In this document: in pieces, positions 1 to 8,863 of the stretch
How positions within the stretch are numbered: position 1 is the first letter of the stretch
Layout: each line of letters begins with the position of its first letter
Assembly (NCBI GenBank): GCA_002163005.1
Contig: MAAF01000045.1
Coordinates: 4,695 to 43,834, forward strand
Source of the DNA: Colwellia psychrerythraea
GTDB lineage: Bacteria > Pseudomonadota > Gammaproteobacteria > Enterobacterales > Alteromonadaceae
Reading direction: 5' to 3'
DNA: 39,140 nucleotides
The notes under the pieces: generated by a model
What the model was told of the DNA's origin: nothing
Seen by the model: the letters and a program-made list of their open reading frames with translations, nothing else
The model's database searches: none
Program-made: the position numbers and the translations under genes

Positions 1-53
1 ATAGTTATAATCGAATGTAATTAATAGCCTCTAATGAGAAAAACTTTTTCCAT

Positions 54-971
54 ATGACTCATAATAACGACTCTAAACTTTTTGATGGCATGGTGATTTT
101 TACCCAAGTAGTTGAATGCGGCAGTTTTTCTGGTGCCGCGATAGCAACTGGACACTCAAATTCTTATATTAGTAAAACACTTAATAAGCTTGAAACACGG
201 GTTGGCGTTCGTTTGTTAAATCGAACCACACGTTCCATCAGCTTAACCCCAGAAGGACAAGTTTACTATGAGCAATGCCAACAGCTAGTCTTTGACGCCC
301 ATGATGCGGTATCGCTATTAACACAAAGCCATATAGAACCGAAAGGCGTGCTTAAAGTAAGCTGTCCTACATCGTTTGCAGAAAACCATTTACAAGGTGT
401 GGTGTCAGAGTTTATGCACCAGTATCCTGAGGTCAATTTAGTGTTAGATTTAAATGATAGACATGTCGATTTGGTGCAAGATGGCTTTGATTTAGTTATT
501 AGGGCTACGGATAAATTGGCAGAGTCGAGTTTAGTTTGCCGCAAAATATACAGCTGTAAAGCTTATACCGTGGCATCACATGATTATTTAAAGCGCTTTG
601 GCCTACCACAATCGCCAGAGCAACTTAGTGAGCATCAGTGCATTTGTTACAGTAACTTAAAGCAAGCTAATAAATGGAGTTATCGCCATAACAATGGTAG
701 TGATAGCCAAGTTGAAGTGACAGCCAAGTTATTATGCAATAGTGCAAGTATGGAGTTAGCCATGGTGCTTGCCGGTCATGGTATTTGCAGATTACCTGAA
801 TTTGTCATGGAAAAAGCTCTGAAAGACAAAAAGTTATCGATATTACTCAATGATTACATCACGCCAACAATTGATGTTTATGCTATTTACCCAAGCCGAA
901 AGCACTTATCACCTAAAGTACGATGTTTTATTGATTTACTCGTTGAAAAAATGCCCAGAGTTGCCGCTTAG
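54..971 (+). CDS. LysR-family transcriptional regulator
   Basis: A 305-residue LysR-type DNA-binding regulator. Residues about 10-70 form the winged helix-turn-helix (FTQVVECGSFSGAA, then ISKTLNKLE and LLNRTTRSISLTPEG), followed by the two-lobe effector domain from about residue 95. The helix-turn-helix and the LNRTTR-xx-LTPEG wing are diagnostic of the family, and the subfamily looks like the CrgA/AaeR-like group common in proteobacteria. Such proteins usually control a divergent or adjacent gene in response to a small ligand; the likely target lies to the left, outside the window, so the ligand cannot be inferred. The ATG at 54 has only a weak purine-rich upstream stretch. The gene converges on the DUF2982 gene with 7 bases between the stop codons. 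Confidence 0.9.
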   Translation: MTHNNDSKLFDGMVIFTQVVECGSFSGAAIATGHSNSYISKTLNKLETRVGVRLLNRTTRSISLTPEGQVYYEQCQQLVFDAHDAVSLLTQSHIEPKGVLKVSCPTSFAENHLQGVVSEFMHQYPEVNLVLDLNDRHVDLVQDGFDLVIRATDKLAESSLVCRKIYSCKAYTVASHDYLKRFGLPQSPEQLSEHQCICYSNLKQANKWSYRHNNGSDSQVEVTAKLLCNSASMELAMVLAGHGICRLPEFVMEKALKDKKLSILLNDYITPTIDVYAIYPSRKHLSPKVRCFIDLLVEKMPRVAA

Positions 972-978
972 CTTTACT

Positions 979-1656
979 TTATCCATATTCAGTAGAAGAT
1001 CTCATACATTGTGTCAGCAAAGTACAAAATTCATTAAGGTCACGATCAATGGCCGTTTCAGGAATAAATAAGTGATAACCCAATGCCTGATGCAACGCGG
1101 TGCTGTGATGTAGAAATGCAGCTAATGGCCCCGTTAGTATTTCACCAGATGTTAAAATAAATGGATCGAAACTAAGAAGGGCCTGCTCAAGGGGAAGCAA
1201 ATTCTGACTTACTGCAAAGGCTACTAGCGGTTTTTGTTCATGAATGAGACGGTTAGCCAAGCGTGGTGATATCTGATCGGCCAGCGTAGATAAGTTTATT
1301 AAACGAATACCTATATAGGGTAACTGTATTCTTGTTAGGCCTGAGGTTTCATTTATTAATGAAATTCGTTGGATTTGTTGCCAGTCAATTATCCAGTGAC
1401 CATATCTATGTTGATATTTTATGCCCGTAGGATTTAAGCATAAACTGTATTTAGGCTCTAGGTACTTTGCTAAACCCGTTATAAATATCACTAGTGCACT
1501 TAGGTAGATAAAGATGATCACTAAATGGAACTGTCGCCAATAACCTTGGCTAAAAACTAGGGTGGCAAGTGTAATGATTAGTGCAACTAGCATTAAAAAA
1601 AGTGCATGGTGATTACTTTGCGCTTTAATCTTGATAACGGGTAACGTTTTTTTCAT
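979..1656 (-). CDS. DUF2982-like membrane protein of unknown function
   Basis: A 225-residue protein with two closely spaced hydrophobic segments near the N-terminus (about residues 18-36 and 44-63), then a soluble region containing YSLCLNPTGIKYQHRYGHWIIDWQQI and a C-terminal part probably in the cytoplasm. The layout, a twin-TM anchor followed by a PH-like beta segment and an alpha-helical tail, matches the uncharacterised DUF2982 family of marine gammaproteobacteria; I assign this from memory of the family. No catalytic motif is visible. It ends 7 bases from the convergent LysR gene and is followed upstream on the same strand by the DUF4124 protein at 1722, about 65 bases away. Confidence 0.65.
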   Translation of the reverse strand: MKKTLPVIKIKAQSNHHALFLMLVALIITLATLVFSQGYWRQFHLVIIFIYLSALVIFITGLAKYLEPKYSLCLNPTGIKYQHRYGHWIIDWQQIQRISLINETSGLTRIQLPYIGIRLINLSTLADQISPRLANRLIHEQKPLVAFAVSQNLLPLEQALLSFDPFILTSGEILTGPLAAFLHHSTALHQALGYHLFIPETAIDRDLNEFCTLLTQCMRSSTEYG

Positions 1657-1721
1657 AATTACCTCTCTCTAGCTGACTACCATTTTTGCTAAGTCTAAGA
1701 GCTCAGAGTTGGCTAACAAGC

Positions 1722-2165
1722 CTATCGGCAGTTTTGTTTAATTAACTTCGTATACTTTTTCTTTTGAGCGATTAGCTGTTTTTCACTTTGATAATTGCGC
1801 TCGCCGTCGGGTGACATCAGATAGAGGCGACCACCTTGTTCATAAAGAGCAAGTTCGCTTTTTAGTTGATTACAATAACCTTTATTTTGCTGTTTTTGCT
1901 TGGCAGATTTTTGTGCTTGCTCTGCTTTGGCTCGCTTAGTTTTATTATAGTCTTGTTGCCATTGATTGTTGCTGCTAACAGTTTTGGATATATTATTATT
2001 TTCTTTAGGTTTTATGGTAGTAACTTTTTCACCACTTATTGGCTGGTCGCTAAAGTGAACCTTGCCGTTTTTATCCGTCCAAGTATAAATCTCTGCGAAT
2101 GTATTAAATGATAAAGTGCTGCTTGCCGTCAGTAAAATAATGCCTAATAGTTTTAAGTTATTCAT
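1722..2165 (-). CDS. Exported DUF4124-domain protein
   Basis: A 147-residue exported protein. Residues 1-24 form a signal peptide (hydrophobic LLGIILLTASS, cleavage probably after NTFA). It is followed directly by the DUF4124 signature EIYTWTDKNGKVHFSDQP, a small beta domain seen at the N-terminus of many gammaproteobacterial envelope proteins. Residues about 55-95 are a polar, Lys/Gln-rich linker with coiled-coil character, and the C-terminus contains YLMSPDGERNYQSEKQL. A good ribosome binding site (AAGGGAA) precedes the ATG. The function is unknown; a periplasmic role is inferred. It is transcribed away from the M23 peptidase gene, which carries the same N-terminal domain. Confidence 0.85.
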   Translation of the reverse strand: MNNLKLLGIILLTASSTLSFNTFAEIYTWTDKNGKVHFSDQPISGEKVTTIKPKENNNISKTVSSNNQWQQDYNKTKRAKAEQAQKSAKQKQQNKGYCNQLKSELALYEQGGRLYLMSPDGERNYQSEKQLIAQKKKYTKLIKQNCR

Positions 2166-2371
2166 AAATTCCCTTTGTAACTTAATGCCTGTATCTTAAT
2201 ACTTTACATTTTAATACTATGTATCTAAATGCTATTAAAAGAATTTTTTCGATGTAATTAAAAGAGCTAACTTACTCCTATGATGAAACCATAACATAGC
2301 TTTATTAGCATGTAACAGCTTGCTATGATTAATTTTTAACGTTTAGCTAAGTAATACAAGGAAAATTTCTA

Positions 2372-3265
2372 ATGAAGGGGGTATGGCTATTATTGTTATT
2401 GGTTGGTTTCCTTACTATTTGCCAAGCAGGGCAAATGTATAAATATAAAGATGCCAATGGTGACTGGATATTTAGTGATAAACCGCCAGAAAGAGAGCAA
2501 GATTTTTCTACCTTACAGTACAGCAGCCCGAAAAAACCAACGTCTAAAATTAAACTTTATAATGTAAAAGGTAAGGGAGGTTATATCCTTTATGCTAAAA
2601 ATGATTTTTATACTCCCGTTGAAGTCGGCTTTACCTCCCCATTTGACCAAACACTTATTAGCAAGGTCATCCCTGCAAGAGGCCATATTGCTTTACTTGA
2701 AAGTAAGAAAAAAGCACCTAAGCTAAGTTATCGTTGGGCATTGGGGGATCCTAATAATGTTGCTGATAACTACCAATATCATGCCCCTTTTGGCTCACCT
2801 AAAGGACATAGAATCACTCAAGGTTTTAATGGTCAGTTTTCTCATACCAATGAGTACAGTAGGTATGCCGTTGATATTGCCATGGATGTAGGTACATACT
2901 TAACTGCGGTACGTGCGGGAACTGTGGTGTGGGTTAAAGATGATTATCACATGAGCGGTACAACAAACTATTTTTTAGACAAAGCGAATGTCATTAAAGT
3001 GTTACATGATGACGGTACTTTTGCGTCGTATGCCCATATTCTCATGGACACAGCAATCGTCAAAGAGGGAGATAAAGTCGCACTTGGTGACAGGTTAGCT
3101 CGCTCAGGCTCATCAGGGTTTTCCACAGGTCCTCATTTACACTTTTCAATTGTTAAAAACTCAGGCCTTAAAAATATCTCGATTCCTTTTAAGTTTATTG
3201 ATAGTAAGGGCATGGCATTTACTCCCAAACGTGCAATGATTATGGTCGGTTCTAACAAGCCTTAA
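2372..3265 (+). CDS. DUF4124 + M23-family (LytM) metallopeptidase
   Basis: A 297-residue exported protein. The signal peptide (about residues 1-19) is followed by a DUF4124 module (QMYKYKDANGDWIFSDKPP), a beta-rich middle and a C-terminal M23 peptidase domain. Putative zinc ligands are the His in SHTNEYSRYAVD with the Asp of VDIAMD, and the HxH motif in GPHLHFSI. ASYAHIL supplies another conserved His. The LysM-less architecture suggests a periplasmic peptidoglycan hydrolase or hydrolase activator that cuts cross-bridge peptides. With the usual zinc motifs present it is probably active, unlike EnvC-type activators. The ATG at 2372 has AAGGAAAA upstream. It is divergent from the other DUF4124 gene with a gap of about 200 bases. 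Confidence 0.88.
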   Translation: MKGVWLLLLLVGFLTICQAGQMYKYKDANGDWIFSDKPPEREQDFSTLQYSSPKKPTSKIKLYNVKGKGGYILYAKNDFYTPVEVGFTSPFDQTLISKVIPARGHIALLESKKKAPKLSYRWALGDPNNVADNYQYHAPFGSPKGHRITQGFNGQFSHTNEYSRYAVDIAMDVGTYLTAVRAGTVVWVKDDYHMSGTTNYFLDKANVIKVLHDDGTFASYAHILMDTAIVKEGDKVALGDRLARSGSSGFSTGPHLHFSIVKNSGLKNISIPFKFIDSKGMAFTPKRAMIMVGSNKP

Positions 3266-3350
3266 CTTTTAAATTTGATGATTTAAAGCTACTGATTGCA
3301 GCTACTGATTTGAAGTTATATATATGGTTTACAGACATAGTTGAAGAAAA

Positions 3351-4499
3351 CTAATCGAGAGTCTTCTTAAAGCGCAATGCAGCAACGAGCAAACCAAAAC
3401 AGGTAAAAGTAATTAACCAAAGCATATCAAAGTTCATTTCAATAACGGCAACATCACGTAATACTACGCCTCTAATTAAGCGGATAAAGTGGGTCGCAGG
3501 CAATGCTTCTGCAATATATTGCGCCGGCTGTGGCATACCTTCGTAAGGGAACATAAAACCAGATAACAAAATTGAGGGCAGCAAGATGAAGATGGTCATT
3601 TGCATTGATTGTAATTGATTTTTAGCAATGGTTGATATAACTAATCCGAGTACTAAGCTGGCGCAAATAAACAGTAAGGTAGCAATAGCAAGTTGGGTCA
3701 AACCACCATTAAAAGGCACGTCAAAAAGCCAATAACCGAGTCCTAGAATAATGCTTACTTGAATAGCGCCAATAAATATATAGGGAAATATTTTACCAAT
3801 CATCAATTCAATGGGGGCAAGTGGCGTGGTGATGAGCATCTCCATATTCCCGCGTTCTTGCTCTCTGACAATAGCTGCTGAGGTAAACATTATCATGGTC
3901 ATCGTCAGTATCACGGCAACTAGGCCAGGCACAATATTTACCACGCTGCGTTGTTCTGGGTTATAGAGTAAGGTCACTTCAAACGTAGGAGTATTGCGGT
4001 TGGCCGGTTTATCAAGTAACTCAACGAGTGGCATATTGCGCAAACTTTTTATACTGCCCGCTATGACGGTATCTGAGCCATCCACTAACCACTGCGCAAT
4101 AGGTCTGCTGGTTTCTTGTTTACTCGATGGTGGCAAACCAAAGCCGACACTGGGATGACGAACTAAGCGCTGGCTAACGTCTTTTGGAATAATCAGTACT
4201 GCGCGTACTTCATTACTATCAATCGCTTTTTGTGCTGCTTTTACCGAGTGGTAGCTGTGGGTGAAGGTGATAATACCGGTTGCAGAAACTGTTTGTTGTA
4301 ATACGCGGCTTAGCGATGTTTGGCTATGGTCGACTACGCCAACGGGAATATTTCGTACATTGGTGTTAATAGCAAAAGCAAATAACAATAGTTGTACTAG
4401 GGGGATCATGATTACCATGGCAAAGGTCATTCTATCGCGGCTAAGTTGCAATAACTCTTTAGTGACGATTGCTTGAATTCTCAATAATGATATTTTCAT
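3351..4499 (-). CDS. ABC-2 type exporter permease (YbhS/YbhR/YhhJ-like)
   Basis: A 382-residue inner-membrane permease of the ABC-2 family. One N-terminal transmembrane segment (about residues 22-42) precedes a large periplasmic domain containing VGVVDHSQTSLSR. About five C-terminal membrane segments follow, with the conserved EQERGNMEMLITTPL cytoplasmic coupling helix. An upstream ATG would add nine residues, but the start at 4499 gives a TAATG overlap with the stop of the ATPase gene and begins MKISLLRIQAIVTKEL, typical of the family. It pairs with the ATPase and membrane fusion protein as a drug/solute exporter related to YbhGFSR, but only one permease gene is present, so it probably homodimerises. 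Confidence 0.9.
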   Translation of the reverse strand: MKISLLRIQAIVTKELLQLSRDRMTFAMVIMIPLVQLLLFAFAINTNVRNIPVGVVDHSQTSLSRVLQQTVSATGIITFTHSYHSVKAAQKAIDSNEVRAVLIIPKDVSQRLVRHPSVGFGLPPSSKQETSRPIAQWLVDGSDTVIAGSIKSLRNMPLVELLDKPANRNTPTFEVTLLYNPEQRSVVNIVPGLVAVILTMTMIMFTSAAIVREQERGNMEMLITTPLAPIELMIGKIFPYIFIGAIQVSIILGLGYWLFDVPFNGGLTQLAIATLLFICASLVLGLVISTIAKNQLQSMQMTIFILLPSILLSGFMFPYEGMPQPAQYIAEALPATHFIRLIRGVVLRDVAVIEMNFDMLWLITFTCFGLLVAALRFKKTLD

Positions 4500-5470
4500 T
4501 ATCGTGCACCGCCTTGACCAGTACAACTGACAAAGACATCTTCAAGGCTAGGCCTTACAATGGCAAGTTGATCTGTTGGTCTAATACAGGATTGACGCTG
4601 TAATAGCCCTACCGGATCTCTTTCTGCTTTATTAACTAAAACGCGTAAATGCGTACCTAACTGAGCGGCTGAGATGACTAGCGGCAGTTGGATTAGTTTG
4701 TCTTTTATATAACGTAAGTCACTTGCCGCAATCTCAACAACCTGTGCCGCCATGTTATTCATTAACGCTTGAGGTGTATCGTCTGCTCTTTTAACGCCGT
4801 TTTCTAAAATGGCTAATTTGTGGCAACGTTCAGCTTCATCCATGTAATGTGTTGAGACCAAAATAGTGGTGCCTTGATCGCAAAGATCAAATAATTGTTC
4901 CCAAAACTCTCGGCGATTTTGTGGATCAACCGCTGATGTAGGTTCATCTAAAAAGAGCAGTTTAGGTTTGTGTATTACAGCAGCGGCAAGGGCTAAACGC
5001 TGTTTTTGACCGCCACTCATGCTGTCAGCAAGTTGCTGGCTTTGTTGGCTTAATTGATGAGTGCTTAATAACTCACTCAAACGTGATTTTTGTTCGTTAG
5101 CCGTTAAGCCATAAATCTTGCTGATAAATTGTAAGTTCTCTTTGACAGTAAGGTCATCATAAAGTGAGAATTTTTGTGTCATATAGCCAATTTGCAAACG
5201 AAGTTTATTGGCTTCTTGCGGTAAATGACAACCCAGAACGTTAATCTGGCCACTAGTAGGCTTTAACAAGCCAGTGAGTAATCGAATAGCGGTAGTTTTA
5301 CCTGAGCCGTTAGGACCTAAAAAACCATAAATAGTTTGTTTTTCAACGGTTAAATCCAAATTTGAAATCGCAGCTAGTTGACCGAAATTTCGGCAAAGTT
5401 TTTTAGCGTTTATAGCAAGATCACGATGGTAAGTCGTGTTATTAGCGGCAGCACGAGTTGTAAGGATCAT
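4499..5470 (-). CDS. ABC transporter ATP-binding protein (YbhF-like exporter)
   Basis: A 323-residue cytoplasmic ATPase that powers the adjacent ABC-2 permease. It has a Walker A GPNGSGKT (residues 52-59), a Q-loop near YMTQKF, the ABC signature MSGGQKQR (151-158), Walker B LLFLDEPTSAVDP (171-183) and the switch His in VSTHYMDEAE. The C-terminal 80 residues are the extension usual for exporters of the YbhF/CcmA type. There is one nucleotide-binding domain, where E. coli YbhF has two. The ATG overlaps the stop of the membrane fusion protein gene by four bases (ATGA) and its own stop overlaps the permease ATG by one, so the three genes are probably translationally coupled. Confidence 0.93.
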   Translation of the reverse strand: MILTTRAAANNTTYHRDLAINAKKLCRNFGQLAAISNLDLTVEKQTIYGFLGPNGSGKTTAIRLLTGLLKPTSGQINVLGCHLPQEANKLRLQIGYMTQKFSLYDDLTVKENLQFISKIYGLTANEQKSRLSELLSTHQLSQQSQQLADSMSGGQKQRLALAAAVIHKPKLLFLDEPTSAVDPQNRREFWEQLFDLCDQGTTILVSTHYMDEAERCHKLAILENGVKRADDTPQALMNNMAAQVVEIAASDLRYIKDKLIQLPLVISAAQLGTHLRVLVNKAERDPVGLLQRQSCIRPTDQLAIVRPSLEDVFVSCTGQGGAR

Positions 5471-6450
5471 GGCATTTGAACTTGCGCTGGAACACCCATG
5501 GGTAAATCTGCTGCACTATCGGGTAATTGTATCTCAGCCAAATACATAAGATTGGCGCGCTCTGCTTGGTTCAAGGCGAAATAAGGGGTAAAGGCGGGTT
5601 CAGAAGATATCCACCGTACAGTGCCGATAATAGGAGTCGATAACCCGTCAACGTGTACCGTTAATTTATCAGCAACTTTTATTTTTACGCGGTAGGGTTC
5701 AGGCACGTAAACACGAGCAAAAGGGGCGTTACCTGCCAATACAATAGCAACAGGGCTGCCTTGCGTGACACGTTCACCTAAATTCCAGGGTAAGTTATCT
5801 AATAAACCATCACGCTTGGCGGTAATGGTTAAATCTTTAAGTTTTTTATTTTCACTAGCCAGTACTGCAATGGTTGTCGCTAAAATAGCGTCGGCGATTT
5901 GTAAGTCTTCAATGCGAGCGCCATTGATCAGTTGCAAAAGTTGCTCTTGAGTGCTGTGTAATTTAGCGGTATTTTCATCACGCGAAGCAAGGGCATTATC
6001 AAGTGTTGCTTGACTCGCTAATTCTTTTCTAATCAGTGTTTTAGCTCGTTGATAGTTGGCTTCGCTTTTTATTAGCGCGGCTTTAGCACCAGCAACTTGC
6101 GCAGAGGCCGAAGCAACTTCTTCTTCACGAGCACCATTGTGCACTTTCTCTAAATTAGCCTTCGCTTGTTGCATTTGCGCCTGGGCTTTAGCAACCAGCG
6201 CTTTTTGAATCGTATCATCAAGCTTTACCAACACTGTGCCTTTACTTACTTGGCTACCCGCACTAACAGGTATAGCGGTGATAACTTCACTAACGGTTGC
6301 TGTGTGAGCTATGCGCTCTCGCTCTAAGGTACCAAGGGCAAGACCAGGTTTACTGTGATCACAACCGTTGAGGGATATTAGCGTGAAAAACAGTATAAAT
6401 AAGGTCGGGTAAATACCGAACAACTTCACAGACATGAATATTAATCTCAT
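5467..6450 (-). CDS. HlyD/YbhG-family membrane fusion lipoprotein
   Basis: A 327-residue periplasmic adaptor, first gene of the exporter operon. The N-terminal hydrophobic segment ends in a lipobox-like LNGC (Cys about residue 30), so lipidation and inner-membrane anchoring are likely, although Asn at -2 is not ideal. The lipoyl half-motif VSAGSQVSKGTVLVKLDD precedes a long alpha-helical hairpin rich in Ala, Glu and Gln (about residues 80-195), then the second lipoyl half (AKRDGLLDNLPWNLGERVTQGSPV) and a beta-barrel. Order and spacing match YbhG/YhiI adaptors, which link an ABC-2 exporter to a TolC-type outer-membrane channel. No regulator gene adjoins it. The region 6451-6598 upstream should hold the operon promoter. 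Confidence 0.9.
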   Translation of the reverse strand: MRLIFMSVKLFGIYPTLFILFFTLISLNGCDHSKPGLALGTLERERIAHTATVSEVITAIPVSAGSQVSKGTVLVKLDDTIQKALVAKAQAQMQQAKANLEKVHNGAREEEVASASAQVAGAKAALIKSEANYQRAKTLIRKELASQATLDNALASRDENTAKLHSTQEQLLQLINGARIEDLQIADAILATTIAVLASENKKLKDLTITAKRDGLLDNLPWNLGERVTQGSPVAIVLAGNAPFARVYVPEPYRVKIKVADKLTVHVDGLSTPIIGTVRWISSEPAFTPYFALNQAERANLMYLAEIQLPDSAADLPMGVPAQVQMP

Positions 6451-6598
6451 TGAAATATAGACTAGTTTTTAGTGTAATCTCAATGAGTTAAAAGTCAATT
6501 TATTCTCTAGTATCGAATGAATCCTAGCTAGGTGTGGGCTAAGCTGAACTTGGGAGGAATTGAATGATTAAGGACAGTCAAGTACCTAAACACAGTCA

Positions 6599-7045
6599 TT
6601 AAGTGTACTGTTGCTCAAAGTAGCTCTCGATAATCAACCTTGCTGATTCAGCATCAATATTATCTTTTTTCAAGTTCTTAAAACCGCCGCGAGCAAATAG
6701 TTGCTCTTTAGCATCAGCAGTGGTTAATCGTTCATCTTGAAATTCAACTTTGATACCAAAACGGCCATGAATTCGGTTGCCGAATTTTTTGGCATCTAGG
6801 GTAAGTTGTTGCTCACTACCGTCCATGTTTAGGGGTAAACCAATCACGATGAAATCAGGCTGCCATTCTTTTAGGTATTTGGCTAAATTATCCCAATGTG
6901 GAATACCATCAACGGCCTTTACAGAGCCTAGAGGTGTAGCACTGCCCGTCATTTCCTGACCTACGGCAACACCGATATATTTTTTACCAAAATCGAATCC
7001 AATAACGGTACGTTGGCCAATCGGTGATTTAGTTTTAGTCGACAT
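6599..7045 (-). CDS. yqgF: YqgF/RuvX Holliday-junction resolvase-like protein
   Basis: A 148-residue RNase H-fold nuclease of the YqgF/RuvX family, linked to 16S rRNA 5' end maturation and Holliday-junction processing. The first catalytic Asp lies in [16 protein letters not shown] (residues 14-29). [17 protein letters not shown] carries the central strand motif, DERLTT the conserved Glu/Arg, and [13 protein letters not shown] the C-terminal Asp. Length is normal for the family. It is the last gene of the conserved rsmE-gshB-yqgE-yqgF block, 79 bases downstream of yqgE, with AAGGAAAAAA before the ATG. Confidence 0.95.
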   Translation of the reverse strand: MSTKTKSPIGQRTVIGFDFGKKYIGVAVGQEMTGSATPLGSVKAVDGIPHWDNLAKYLKEWQPDFIVIGLPLNMDGSEQQLTLDAKKFGNRIHGRFGIKVEFQDERLTTADAKEQLFARGGFKNLKKDNIDAESARLIIESYFEQQYT

Positions 7046-7124
7046 TTTTTTCCTTGGGGTGCGGTCATTATTTTAAACAGTAAGTTTATGTATCAATGTT
7101 GTACTCAGCTGAAAAGGGCAGCGA

Positions 7125-7829
7125 TTAAGCATGCCCAATATCTGTAGATAAATGCGCGACATCAATACCCAGCTTTTCAGTGGCTTTTTTCCAACGCTGC
7201 TCGATTGGCGTTTTAAAAAGAATCTCACTATCGGCAGGGGTAGTAAGCCATGAATTAGCCTGTAGCTCTTGTTCAAGTTGACCTGGTCCCCAACCAGCAT
7301 AACCTAAGGTAACAATAAATTGTTCAGGGGCCTTTTGCGTGCCCAGTGCCATTAGGATATCTTTTGAGGTAGTGATCATTAGCTCTTTACTCAATACTAA
7401 GGAGCTGCCCCAACCTGGCTGTGAACTATGTAATACAAAGCCTCGCTGTTGTGCAATAGGACCACCAGAAAGTACTAGTTGCTCTAAGCTATTGGTGATA
7501 TCAGTGACAAGCGTAATATCATTCATATCATCACTTTTAGTTAACTCACTGCTTTTACTTACCTCATCAGACCTATCGTTTTCATCTGGCTCTATTTGCT
7601 TGAGAAGGTCCGTTAAGGTGATATTAACGGGTAAGTTGATGATCAAACCCATAGCGCCTTCTTCATTGTGTTCACAAATATAGGTCACTGTTTTATTAAA
7701 ATAGGGATCACCAAGAGAAGGCATGGCAATCAATAATTGGTTCTCTAAACTAATCATTGATTGAGACTGTTCTATTTCCAGATCGTTTTTGAGTGTTGAT
7801 TTTCGTTCCGATTTTTGTTGTTTTTCCAT
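7125..7829 (-). CDS. yqgE: YqgE/AlgH family protein (UPF0301), extended form
   Basis: Member of the UPF0301/AlgH family, of uncertain biochemical function; AlgH was named for an effect on alginate regulation. The core is clear: LIAMPSLGDPYFNKTVTYICEHNEEGAMGLIIN, LSGGPIAQQRGFVLH and TLGYAGWGPGQLEQEL. At 234 residues it is about 45 longer than the E. coli protein. About 24 extra residues lie at the N-terminus, and a polar Ser/Asp-rich insertion (about residues 78-110, containing DENDRSDEVSKSSELTKSDD) sits after LLKQIE. An internal ATG at 7757 (MISLENQLLIAMP) would give the usual N-terminus, but neither start has a strong ribosome binding site. It starts 13 bases after the gshB stop. Confidence 0.93.
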   Translation of the reverse strand: MEKQQKSERKSTLKNDLEIEQSQSMISLENQLLIAMPSLGDPYFNKTVTYICEHNEEGAMGLIINLPVNITLTDLLKQIEPDENDRSDEVSKSSELTKSDDMNDITLVTDITNSLEQLVLSGGPIAQQRGFVLHSSQPGWGSSLVLSKELMITTSKDILMALGTQKAPEQFIVTLGYAGWGPGQLEQELQANSWLTTPADSEILFKTPIEQRWKKATEKLGIDVAHLSTDIGHA

Positions 7830-7842
7830 GCTATTTCAACTC

Positions 7843-8805
7843 TTATTTTTTGATGTTATCTTCAATAGCATCCATCAACTTACCACTAATATTGATTGGG
7901 TAAGCTGCTTCAATTTCACGGATACACGTAGGGCTCGTCACATTGATTTCAGTTACTTTATCACCAATGACATCAAGACCAACAAAGTATAGACCACGCT
8001 TTTTCAATTCAGGGGCAATGGCATCAGCAATTGCTTTATCACTAACACTAAGAGGACGAGCTACGCCACGTCCGCCAGCGGCTAAATTACCACGAGTTTC
8101 CCCTTGAGCAGGTATACGCGCTAGGCAATATGGCATAGGCTCACCATTGACAATCAGAATACGTTTATCACCATCAGCAATCTCTGGCATAAACTCTTGC
8201 ACCATAGCATATTGCTCACCATGGTTGGTTAAGGTTTCGATAATTACGCCTACGTTAACATCATCCGCTTTAATGCGAAATATTGAAGCGCCACCCATGC
8301 CATCAAGGGGTTTAATAATAACGTCTTGTAGTTTATTGTGAAATTCTCGAATTTTATCACTACTACGGGTAACCAATGTTTTAGGTGTGAATTCGCTAAA
8401 CCAAGCAGTAAATAGCTTTTCATTACAATCACGTAAACTTTGTGGTTTATTAACAATAAGTGTGCCTTCAACTTCAGCACGCTCTAGTAGATAAGTTGCG
8501 TAAATAAATTCAGTATCAAAAGGAGGATCTTTACGCATCAATACTGCATCTAACTCACTCACGGCTATATCTTGTGGCTCTGATAATTCATACCAATGCT
8601 CACTATCATCAAACACTTTAACTCTGTGCGTTGTGGCACGACATTGGCCTTGCTCAAGATATAAATCTTTCATTTCCATGTAGTAAAGTTCATAACCACG
8701 TTGCTGTGCCTCAAGCATCATCGCCATTGATGAATCTTTTGCTACTTTAACTTGTGAAATAGGATCCATTACTATGCCGAGTTTTATTACTTTGTTTGTA
8801 GTCAT
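7843..8805 (-). CDS. gshB: Glutathione synthetase
   Basis: ATP-grasp ligase that joins gamma-glutamylcysteine to glycine, the second step of glutathione synthesis, in the cytosol. The 320 residues begin KLGIVMDPISQVKVAKDSSMAMMLEAQ, matching the E. coli enzyme, whose N-terminal domain has IGIVMDPI. The ATP-grasp features VIIKPLDGMGGASIFRI, GDKRILIVNGEP, GGRGVARPLS and the metal-binding INVTSPTCIREIE are all present. It lies between rsmE (58 bases upstream) and yqgE (13 bases downstream), as in enterics, so co-transcription is likely. Confidence 0.97.
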   Translation of the reverse strand: MTTNKVIKLGIVMDPISQVKVAKDSSMAMMLEAQQRGYELYYMEMKDLYLEQGQCRATTHRVKVFDDSEHWYELSEPQDIAVSELDAVLMRKDPPFDTEFIYATYLLERAEVEGTLIVNKPQSLRDCNEKLFTAWFSEFTPKTLVTRSSDKIREFHNKLQDVIIKPLDGMGGASIFRIKADDVNVGVIIETLTNHGEQYAMVQEFMPEIADGDKRILIVNGEPMPYCLARIPAQGETRGNLAAGGRGVARPLSVSDKAIADAIAPELKKRGLYFVGLDVIGDKVTEINVTSPTCIREIEAAYPINISGKLMDAIEDNIKK

Positions 8806-8863
8806 TTTTTATCCTGTTCAATGTTAATTTTGAATGCTGTAGTTGAGAAAAACAACAATAAAT

